From Oscillospiraceae bacterium (GTDB taxonomy: Bacteria > Bacillota > Clostridia > Oscillospirales > Oscillospiraceae), in contig JAKSPP010000051.1 of assembly GCA_024404735.1 (NCBI GenBank), forward strand, positions 1 through 10,133: a stretch of DNA of 10,133 nt, read 5' to 3'. The position numbers were made by a program, and so were the translations under genes. The notes beneath the pieces were generated by a model. That model saw only the letters and a list, made by a program, of their open reading frames with translations, made no database searches and was not told the origin of the DNA. Each line of letters starts with the position of its first letter. Position 1 is the stretch's first letter. Of the stretch, positions 1 through 6,366 are shown piece by piece.

Positions 1-1
1 A

Positions 2-1954
2 GCAGATGCCATTGCAACCGGCATGAAGGAATGGGCACTTGGCAAGGGGGCAACCCACTATACCCACTGGTTCCAGCCCCATACCGGAATTACCGCCGAA
101 AAGCATGACAGTTTCCTCAATCCCGACGGTCACGGCGGAGTAATTATGGAATTTTCCGGCTCCTCCCTGATTAAGGGTGAGGCAGACGGCTCCTCCTTTC
201 CCTCCGGAGGCCTCCGTGCAACCTTTGAGGCCAGAGGCTACACAGCCTGGGACCCCACATCTCCCGCCTTCATAAAGGAAAACGTTCTGTGCATTCCCAC
301 TGCGTTCTGCTCCTACGGCGGCTATGCCCTCGATAAGAAAACGCCCCTTCTCCGTTCAATGAGAGTGCTCAATGCTCAGGCAAAGCGCCTTATTGCCCTT
401 TTCGGAACCCAGTGCGACAGAGTAACTCCCACTGTCGGTCTGGAGCAGGAGTATTTCATTGTGGACAGAGAGCGCTATAATCTCCGCAAGGACCTTATCT
501 ATACGGGAAGAACACTTCTCGGCGCCCGCCCCCCCAAGGGCCAGGAGCTTGATGACCACTACTACGGCTCAATAAAAATCCGTATTTCCGCCTTTATGAA
601 GGAGCTCAATGAGGAGCTCTGGCGTCTGGGCATCCCCGCCAAGACAGAGCATAACGAGGTCGCCCCCGCTCAGCATGAGCTCGCCCCCGTTTTCTCCGAC
701 TGCAACGTCGCCGTTGACCATAACCAGCTGACTATGTCCATTATGAAGAGGGTTGCAAAGCGCCACGGCCTCACCTGCCTTCTTCATGAGAAGCCCTTTG
801 CAGGTGTTAACGGCTCCGGAAAGCATAACAACTGGGGCCTTTCCACAGATACGGGCATCAATCTCTTCTCTCCCGGCAAGACTCCTCAGGATAATGCAAG
901 ATTTTTAACCCTCGTCTGCTGTGTAATCAGAGCCGTCGACCTCTACTCGGATTTGCTCCGCTGTGCTGTTGCAACTGCAGGCAACGATTTCCGCCTCGGC
1001 GGATGCGAGGCCCCTCCCGCAATCATTTCCATCTTCCTTGGTGAGGAGCTTGAGGAGCTTCTTCTTTCCTTTGTTCCCGGTGCCGAGGTCAGCAAGAAAA
1101 AGCAGGAGCTTATCCGTATAGGCGCCGATGTAATGCCTCCCATACCCAAGGATACAACAGACAGAAACCGTACCTCTCCCTTTGCCTTTACGGGCAATAA
1201 GTTTGAGTTCCGTTCACCCGGCTCAAATATGTCCGCCGCCGACACAAATACCGTTCTCAATACCATCATTGCGGACAGTATGTCCTATATGAGCGATATT
1301 CTCGAAAATGCAGAGGATTTCAACTCCGCTGTGGAGAACCTCATCAAAACCACCATTGAGGAGCACAGAAGAATCCTCTTCTCCGGAAACGGATACTCCG
1401 ATGAATGGGTTAAGGAGGCCGAGAGAAGAGGCCTTCCCAATTATCCCTCCGCAGCCGAGGCCATTCCTCATCTCCTTGACAGAAAGAATGTTGACCTCTT
1501 TGAGCGCTGGGGCGTTTACTCCGAAACAGAGCTTTCCGCCGTCGAGGAAATTATGCTTGAAAACTACTGCAAGCAGGTTAATATCGAGGCAAATGTAATG
1601 AGTGAGATGATAAGAAGAGATATCATCCCCTGCATTATGAAATATTGCGCCGACATTGCCGCCGGAATCAATGCCAAGGTTCTTGCAGGTCCCTTCCCGC
1701 ATAAGGCCGAGGACAGCATTCTCGGAAAGTGCTCCGAGCTATGCGATGCTCTTCTCCGTGCCGTTGAGGAGCTTGACTATGTTTCAAAGAGCACTGCGGA
1801 TATGGAAGACCTCCGCACAAAGGCTCTTTCCTTCAGAAACGATGTTATCCCCGCTATGTCAAGGGCACGTACTCTTTCCGATGCTCTTGAGAGAATCACG
1901 GAAAAGGACCGCTGGCCCTATCCCAGCTACGGCAGACTGCTGTACAGAGTCTGA
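2..1954 (+). CDS. glnN: Type III glutamine synthetase (GlnN), 5'-truncated by window edge
   Basis: Cytoplasmic enzyme making glutamine from glutamate, ammonia and ATP. The frame is open to the left edge and the residues before the first Met in the window (ADAIATG) continue the family's N-terminal region, so the gene starts upstream. About 650 residues are visible, against roughly 700 for the family. Motifs, numbered from the Met at 23: GATHYTHWFQP near 9-19, the metal/glutamate-site GLEQEYF at 139-145, KTEHNEVAPAQHEL at 207-220, the ATP-region GSGKHNNW at 264-271, and FEFRSPGSNMS further on. These are type III signatures and differ from GSI and GSII. One segment reads AGNDFRLGGCEAPP where, from memory, the family usually has NDHRLGANEAPP. 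The M32 peptidase gene follows after 23 bases with no terminator between, so cotranscription is likely. Regulation cannot be judged because the promoter is outside the window. Confidence 0.96.
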   Translation, partial: ADAIATGMKEWALGKGATHYTHWFQPHTGITAEKHDSFLNPDGHGGVIMEFSGSSLIKGEADGSSFPSGGLRATFEARGYTAWDPTSPAFIKENVLCIPTAFCSYGGYALDKKTPLLRSMRVLNAQAKRLIALFGTQCDRVTPTVGLEQEYFIVDRERYNLRKDLIYTGRTLLGARPPKGQELDDHYYGSIKIRISAFMKELNEELWRLGIPAKTEHNEVAPAQHELAPVFSDCNVAVDHNQLTMSIMKRVAKRHGLTCLLHEKPFAGVNGSGKHNNWGLSTDTGINLFSPGKTPQDNARFLTLVCCVIRAVDLYSDLLRCAVATAGNDFRLGGCEAPPAIISIFLGEELEELLLSFVPGAEVSKKKQELIRIGADVMPPIPKDTTDRNRTSPFAFTGNKFEFRSPGSNMSAADTNTVLNTIIADSMSYMSDILENAEDFNSAVENLIKTTIEEHRRILFSGNGYSDEWVKEAERRGLPNYPSAAEAIPHLLDRKNVDLFERWGVYSETELSAVEEIMLENYCKQVNIEANVMSEMIRRDIIPCIMKYCADIAAGINAKVLAGPFPHKAEDSILGKCSELCDALLRAVEELDYVSKSTADMEDLRTKALSFRNDVIPAMSRARTLSDALERITEKDRWPYPSYGRLLYRV

Positions 1955-1977
1955 TAATCGATTGGAGTATAATAGAA

Positions 1978-3486
1978 GTGGCAGATATTAAGGAAAATTT
2001 AGAGAAGCTTGCTTCTCTCCAGAGAAAAATCAGCGCCTACGCTCACGCAACCGCACTTCTGTATTTTGACGGAAACACAGGCGCTCCCTCAAAGACAACC
2101 GAAAACAGAGCAATAAGCTCATCCATCCTCAGTGAGGAGCTTTATCGCCTTCAGACAAGTGACGAGACCTTTGCTCTTCTTGAGGAGCTTGATGCTCACA
2201 GAGATGAGCTTCCCGAGTCCGAGAGAAGACAGGTTTACCTCATCCTCAAGGAGCTCAGGGAAACAAGATGCATTCCCATGGACGAGTACATCGCCCTTCA
2301 GAAGCTTCTCATAGAGTCCGATTCCGTCTGGCATGAGGCAAAGGAAAGAAGCGACTTTGCAATGTTCCTTCCTTACCTTGAAAAGATATTTGAGGCCTAT
2401 AAGAAGGTTGCAGGCTATGCTGCACCCGATAAGGACCCTTATGATTACTGGCTTTCCAGATATGAGGACGGCCTTAACAGGGAAACCTGCGATAAATTCT
2501 TCTCCCGTCTTCGCGAGGGAATAGTGCCTCTTCTTGCAAGAGTTATGGAGGCCTCCGGCGGCAGAGTAAAGGGAATGGAGGGATATTATCCCGTTTCCGC
2601 ACAGGAAAAGCTCTCCGATTACCTTATGGATGTCCTGCTTCTTGACAGAGGTCACTGCGGAATCAGCACAACCGAGCACCCCTATACCATCAATTTCGGC
2701 TCTCATCTTGATGTCCGCATAACAACCAATTATCACGAAAATGATTTCATTCCCTCCATGTTCTCCGTTATCCACGAGGGCGGACATGCTCTTTATGAAA
2801 CCAATATCGACGATGCCTATACACGCACGGCCATTGACTCCGGTGTTTCCATGGGTATCCACGAGAGCCAGAGCCGTTTTTATGAGAACATTATCGCAAG
2901 AAGCAAGGGCTTTACCTCCTTCCTTTTCCCGAAGCTCAGGGAAATATTCCCCGAGGCGCTGAAGGATGCCACCGAGGAGGATTTCTATCTTGCATGCAAT
3001 ACGGTAGTCCCCGGACTTATCCGCATAGATGCCGATGAGCTTACCTACTGCCTCCATATTATGGTTCGATATGAGCTTGAAAAACGCATAATGGCAGGGG
3101 AGCTTAAGGTTTCCGAGCTGCCCTCTGAGTGGAACAGACTCTATAAGGAATATCTTGGTGTCGATGTTCCCGATGATAAGCACGGCGTTCTTCAGGACAG
3201 CCACTGGGCAAACGGCAATATAGGATATTTCCCCTCATACGCTCTCGGCTCTGCCTACGGGGCACAGCTTCTTTCCGTGATGAAGAAGGAGCTTGACGTT
3301 GATGCCTGCACAGCCTCCGGAAGGCTTGAGCCCGTAAACGCATGGCTTAAGGAGCACATCTGGCGCCACGGCAGCCTTATTGCTCCCGGTGAGCTCCTCA
3401 GAAGGGCCTGCGGCGAGGAGTTTAATCCCGACTATTATGTAAATTATCTCAGTGAAAAGTATTCTTCCGTATACGGTCTTAAATAA
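1978..3486 (+). CDS. M32 family metallocarboxypeptidase (Taq-type carboxypeptidase)
   Basis: Zinc-dependent carboxypeptidase that removes C-terminal residues from peptides, probably in the cytoplasm: there is no signal peptide, and the N-terminus is a charged amphipathic helix (KENLEKLASLQRKISAYAH). Its 502 residues match the family's usual ~500. All the M32 signatures are visible in order: EHPYT at 233-237, DVRITT at 245-250, the zinc-binding HEGGH at 266-270 with catalytic Glu267, HESQSRFYEN at 295-304 supplying the third zinc ligand, IRIDADELTY at 348-357, and GVLQDSHW at 403-410. The start is GTG, chosen because GGAG at 1964-1967 lies 10 bases upstream and the translation from there begins as the family does. 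It follows glnN by 23 bases, and codon use is the same as in glnN (CTT/CTC leucine, CCC proline, AGA arginine). It likely feeds amino-acid recycling; a specific substrate cannot be inferred. Confidence 0.95.
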   Translation: MADIKENLEKLASLQRKISAYAHATALLYFDGNTGAPSKTTENRAISSSILSEELYRLQTSDETFALLEELDAHRDELPESERRQVYLILKELRETRCIPMDEYIALQKLLIESDSVWHEAKERSDFAMFLPYLEKIFEAYKKVAGYAAPDKDPYDYWLSRYEDGLNRETCDKFFSRLREGIVPLLARVMEASGGRVKGMEGYYPVSAQEKLSDYLMDVLLLDRGHCGISTTEHPYTINFGSHLDVRITTNYHENDFIPSMFSVIHEGGHALYETNIDDAYTRTAIDSGVSMGIHESQSRFYENIIARSKGFTSFLFPKLREIFPEALKDATEEDFYLACNTVVPGLIRIDADELTYCLHIMVRYELEKRIMAGELKVSELPSEWNRLYKEYLGVDVPDDKHGVLQDSHWANGNIGYFPSYALGSAYGAQLLSVMKKELDVDACTASGRLEPVNAWLKEHIWRHGSLIAPGELLRRACGEEFNPDYYVNYLSEKYSSVYGLK

Positions 3487-3507
3487 GAAGGATTTTCCAA
3501 AAAAGTC

Positions 3508-3536
3508 TTGACAAAGACCAAAAAAGTAATTATACT
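3508..3536 (+). promoter_or_regulatory. Sigma-A-type promoter of the T-box leader
   Basis: A perfect -35 TTGACA at 3508-3513 is followed by a 17-base spacer and -10 TATACT at 3531-3536. The predicted start of transcription is near 3543, just ahead of T-box Stem I, which is the usual arrangement. The promoter begins 21 bases after the M32 gene's stop codon. The 9-base word GATTTTCCA occurs on both sides of it (3491-3499 and 3546-3554). Confidence 0.85.
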
Positions 3537-3542
3537 GACTTT

Positions 3543-3840
3543 TAAGATTTTCCACTACAATTGTTGGTGATGATGGAGAGGGAAGTCTTTAATCCCGGCT
3601 TACAGAGAGCCCCGCACGGTGAAAGGGGGCAGCAGATGGGTAAAGGCTTTAGTCGCTCCGGAGCCGGATGGCAGAAAGCGGCTTTATTATGGTCGTGAGT
3701 AGAGCCTCCCGTGAGGCTGCGTAAAGGCACAGGAGCTTATAGGAGTTCCGTTAAGGCGTCCGTTTTGGGCGTGAACCAGGGTGGTACCGCGGAAAGTGTA
3801 ATTTTTCGCCCCCGGATTTATCCGGGGGTTTTGTATTTTT
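3543..3840 (+). ncRNA. T-box riboswitch (tRNA-sensing leader)
   Basis: This leader senses the charging state of a tRNA and lets transcription continue when the tRNA is uncharged. The diagnostic T-box AGGGTGGTACCGCGG is at 3778-3792. Stem I is recognisable: base pairing of GGAG 3575-3578 with CTCC 3656-3659, helix CTTTA 3587-3591 with TAAAG 3641-3645, AGAGAG at 3604-3609, and distal hairpin GCCCC 3609-3613 / GGGGC 3626-3630 enclosing GGTGAAA at 3618-3624. A Stem III-like hairpin is AGCCTC 3703-3708 / GAGGCT 3713-3718. The antiterminator pairs GGG 3779-3781 and GCG 3789-3791 with CGCCCC 3807-3812, overlapping the terminator's left arm, so the two folds exclude each other. The specifier, set by position against the base helix, reads GUC (3652-3654), suggesting valine; this is tentative. 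UGGU (3782-3785) predicts a tRNA with discriminator A, which fits Val, Ile, Leu or Phe. The only gene downstream is the XRE-cupin-acyl-CoA synthetase. Confidence 0.95.
3809..3840 (+). terminator. Regulated intrinsic terminator of the T-box leader
   Basis: An 8-bp GC-rich stem, CCCCCGGA (3809-3816) with TCCGGGGG (3821-3828), has a TTTA loop and is followed by a U-rich tract (3829-3840). The left arm shares bases 3809-3812 with the antiterminator. It may also stop read-through from the glnN-peptidase unit, which has no other visible terminator. Confidence 0.92.
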
Positions 3841-3841
3841 A

Positions 3842-3881
3842 TCGGGCAAAAACTTCCGGTCCTATAGATTAATAAGCCCGA
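3842..3881 (+). repeat. Inverted repeat between T-box terminator and start codon
   Basis: TCGGGC at 3842-3847 is complementary to GCCCGA at 3876-3881, with a 28-base AT-rich interval. It lies after the T-box terminator and ends 9 bases before the GGAGG at 3891-3895. It could be a weak RNA hairpin or an operator for the XRE domain of the protein encoded next. Both roles are inference, and a 6-base repeat can arise by chance. Confidence 0.3.
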
Positions 3882-3904
3882 AATAACAACGGAGGTTAGC
3901 AAAA

Positions 3905-6187
3905 ATGCAGAAAACAAACGGCGGTCTTGAGCTGAAGATAATGGAGATTGCGGCCAGAGTCAAGGAGCTCCGCGCAATTTCCGGTTACACCGAAGAATAT
4001 ATGGCAAAGAAAATCGGTGTCTCCACAGACGAGTACATTTCCTATGAGGCTGGCGAACAGGATTTTGACTTTGCCTTTCTTTACACCTGTGCTCAGGAGC
4101 TCGGTGTCGATGTAACAGAGCTTATTGACGGAATTACACCTCACCTGTCCTCCTACACCCTTACCCGTAAGGGCGAGGGTCAGAGAATCGAGCAGGCCCA
4201 CGGCATGGTTTATTACAACCTTGCCTATAAGTTCAAGAAGAGAATAGCCGAGCCCCTTTTCGTCCATTCAACCTTTGACGAGAAGGCACAGCTCCGCCCC
4301 ATGGAGGTAACCACCCATGAGGGTCAGGAGTGCGATATTGTCATAAACGGTAACCTTAAGGTTCAGATTGGCGACCATACCGAAATCCTCGGCCCCGGCG
4401 ACTCCATTTACTTTGACTCCACTGTTCCTCACGGTCTTCTTGCAACCAACGGCGCAGACTGTGAGTTCTATGCTATTGTTCTTACACCCGATGAGGATAT
4501 GGCAGTAAAGCCCGAGGCTGTTCCCGCCATCACCGTAACAAGAGAAGTCGGTACTCACCGCATCTGGGAGAAGTTCATTACGGCAACAGAGGATGCCGGC
4601 GGCGTTCTTAAGAACATCTCCTATAAAAACGAGGAGAGCTTCAACTTTGCCTTCGATGTTGTTGATGCTCTTGCCGAGAAGGACCCCGACAAGACCGCAA
4701 TGCTCCATGTTTCCGCAGATAAGAAGGAGACCCGCCTGACCTTCCAGGATATGAAGAAGATGTCCGCAAGGGCAGCAAACTATTTCCGTTCTCTCGGAAT
4801 AAAGAAGGGCGACAAGGTTCTTCTTGTTCTCCGCAGAAACTGGCAGTTCTGGCCAATTCTCATCGGTCTTGAAAAGCTCGGCGCAATTGCAATTCCCGCT
4901 GTTGACCAGCTTCTTGAGAAGGATTACCTTTACCGCTTCGACGTTGCCCACGTAACCTCCCTTATTTGCACTGCAGACGGCATCTCCACCATTGAGGCTG
5001 CAAAGGCCGCCGATAAGTACGGCAAGATTGAAAACCGCATCATTGTAAACGGCAGCAAGGAGGGCTGGCGCTGCTTCGATGAGGAGTATGAGATGTACTC
5101 CAGCCGTTTCACACGCACCAAGGACAGCATCTGCTCCGACCCCATGATGTACATCTTCACCTCCGGCTCCACCGGATACCCCAAGCTTGCCTGCCACAAC
5201 TGCAAGTATCCTCTCGGTCATTTCGTTACCGCTAGATACTGGCACTGTGTCGATCCCGACGGTCTCCACCTCACTATCTCCGATACAGGCTGGGCAAAGG
5301 CTATGTGGGGTAAGCTCTTCGGACAGTGGCTCTGCGAGGCTCCCGTATTCGTATACGACTTTGACAGATTCCATGCCGATGATATTATGCCTCTCTTTGC
5401 AAAGTACGGCATAACCACCTTCTGTGCACCTCCCACCATGTACCGCTTCTTCATAAAGGAGGATCTATCCAAGTACGATCTGTCCTCCATCAAGCATGCT
5501 TCCACAGCCGGCGAGGCTATGAACCCCGAGGTTTTCAACCGCTTCAGAGAAGCAACCGGTCTCTCCATTATGGAAGGCTTTGGTCAGACCGAAACCACTC
5601 CCGTTGTCGGAAACTTTGTCGGTATGGCTCCGAAAATCGGTTCTATGGGCAAGCCCAACCCCGCATACGATGTTGAGCTTCTCACAACCGACGGTAAGCC
5701 CGCCGAAATCGGTGAGCCCGGCGAGATTGTTATCTACACAGGCGATAACCACATTCCCTGCGGCCTCTTTATGGGTTACTACGAGAATGAGGAGGAAACC
5801 TCCGCTTCCTGGCATGACGGATATTACCACACCGGTGACCTTGCATGGCGCGATGAGGACGGTTACCTCTGGTATGTCGGCAGAGCCGATGACCTTATCA
5901 AGTCCTCCGGCTACCGCATCGGCCCCTTCGAAATCGAGTCTGTTATTATGGAGCTTCCCTATGTTCTCGAGTGTGGCGTAACAGGCGTTCCCGATCCCGT
6001 TCGCGGTCAGGTTGTCAAGGCCTGTGTCGTCCTTGTCAAGGGCAAGGAAGGAAGTGAGGAGCTCAAGGCAGACCTTCAGAATTACGTCAAGCAGCGCACC
6101 GCTCCTTACAAATATCCGAGAGTTGTCGAGTTTATGGAAGCACTTCCCAAGACTCCCAGCGGCAAGATTATCAGAAAGCAACTTTAA
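3905..6187 (+). CDS. XRE helix-turn-helix / cupin / AMP-forming acyl-CoA synthetase fusion
   Basis: Three-part protein of 760 residues. Residues ~12-74 form an XRE-type helix-turn-helix (RVKELRAISGYTEEYMAKKIGV, then ISYEAGEQ). Residues ~125-195 form a cupin like that of XRE-cupin regulators (HEGQECDIVINGN, then GPGDSIYFDSTVPHGL). Residues ~245-760 form an adenylate-forming ligase that activates a carboxylic acid with ATP and CoA: P-loop FTSGSTGYPK 418-427, ISDTGWAKAMWGKLFG 458-473, GFGQTET 558-564, YHTGDLA 641-647, GRADDLIKSSGYRIG 659-673, and the C-terminal catalytic Lys in PSGK at 751-754. The catalytic half appears intact. It resembles medium-chain and aryl-CoA ligases more than aminoacyl enzymes, but the substrate cannot be read from sequence. 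The ATG has GGAGG at 3891-3895, nine bases upstream. Expression is under the T-box leader directly upstream; the HTH may add feedback. No frameshift is seen, and codon use across all three domains matches the flanking host genes, so the fusion looks genuine and resident. Confidence 0.93.
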   Translation: MQKTNGGLELKIMEIAARVKELRAISGYTEEYMAKKIGVSTDEYISYEAGEQDFDFAFLYTCAQELGVDVTELIDGITPHLSSYTLTRKGEGQRIEQAHGMVYYNLAYKFKKRIAEPLFVHSTFDEKAQLRPMEVTTHEGQECDIVINGNLKVQIGDHTEILGPGDSIYFDSTVPHGLLATNGADCEFYAIVLTPDEDMAVKPEAVPAITVTREVGTHRIWEKFITATEDAGGVLKNISYKNEESFNFAFDVVDALAEKDPDKTAMLHVSADKKETRLTFQDMKKMSARAANYFRSLGIKKGDKVLLVLRRNWQFWPILIGLEKLGAIAIPAVDQLLEKDYLYRFDVAHVTSLICTADGISTIEAAKAADKYGKIENRIIVNGSKEGWRCFDEEYEMYSSRFTRTKDSICSDPMMYIFTSGSTGYPKLACHNCKYPLGHFVTARYWHCVDPDGLHLTISDTGWAKAMWGKLFGQWLCEAPVFVYDFDRFHADDIMPLFAKYGITTFCAPPTMYRFFIKEDLSKYDLSSIKHASTAGEAMNPEVFNRFREATGLSIMEGFGQTETTPVVGNFVGMAPKIGSMGKPNPAYDVELLTTDGKPAEIGEPGEIVIYTGDNHIPCGLFMGYYENEEETSASWHDGYYHTGDLAWRDEDGYLWYVGRADDLIKSSGYRIGPFEIESVIMELPYVLECGVTGVPDPVRGQVVKACVVLVKGKEGSEELKADLQNYVKQRTAPYKYPRVVEFMEALPKTPSGKIIRKQL

Positions 6188-6233
6188 TTTTCCGTATATA
6201 CAAAAAACGGGCATTAAAATGAGTCCCGAAAAC

Positions 6234-6271
6234 AAAAACGGTCGTAGTCTGAAATGATTGCGACCGTTTTT
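6234..6271 (+). terminator. Intrinsic terminator after the acyl-CoA synthetase gene
   Basis: AAAAACGGTCG (6234-6244) pairs with CGACCGTTTTT (6261-6271), an 11-bp stem with a 16-base loop. It starts 47 bases after the stop codon. The A-tract and T-tract make it usable in both directions. It separates this gene from the MoxR-VWA operon. Confidence 0.85.
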
Positions 6272-6306
6272 GCTCTGTAGTGCCGGTGACTTGTTATAGC
6301 TGAGAA

Positions 6307-6335
6307 TTGAAAAAGCGGGAAAAATGTGCTACAAT
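6307..6335 (+). promoter_or_regulatory. Extended -10 promoter of the MoxR-VWA operon
   Basis: -35 TTGAAA (6307-6312), a 17-base spacer and -10 TACAAT (6330-6335), with a TG extension at 6327-6328. Transcription should begin near 6342. This places the upstream in-frame TTG (6307) and ATG (6334) inside the promoter and argues against their use as start codons. Confidence 0.75.
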
Positions 6336-6353
6336 GAGGCAGGAAAACAGAAT

Positions 6354-6358
6354 GGAGG
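6354..6358 (+). promoter_or_regulatory. Ribosome binding site deciding the GTG start of the MoxR gene
   Basis: GGAGG lies 8 bases before GTG 6367. A rival in-frame ATG at 6352 has a weaker AGGA at 6341-6344 and would sit only about 10 bases from the predicted transcript start. The GTG is therefore preferred, with moderate certainty. Confidence 0.65.
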
Positions 6359-6366
6359 ATGACCCG

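Noticed and set aside
2119..3204. Long antisense open frame opposite the carboxypeptidase gene
   Set aside because: It has no recognisable domain or ribosome site and lies entirely opposite a protein with every M32 motif; it arises from that gene's biased codon use.
4268..5374. Long antisense open frame opposite the acyl-CoA synthetase
   Set aside because: Repetitive Leu/Gly/Val-rich translation with no domain; a shadow of the biased sense codons.
5465..6235. Antisense open frame at the 3' end of the acyl-CoA synthetase gene
   Set aside because: No domain or translation signal; it covers the intact C-terminal ligase motifs on the sense strand.
6307..6366. Earlier TTG or ATG starts for the MoxR gene
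   Set aside because: TTG 6307 is the -35 element and ATG 6334 overlaps the -10 element; ATG 6352 remains possible but has a weaker ribosome site than GTG 6367.
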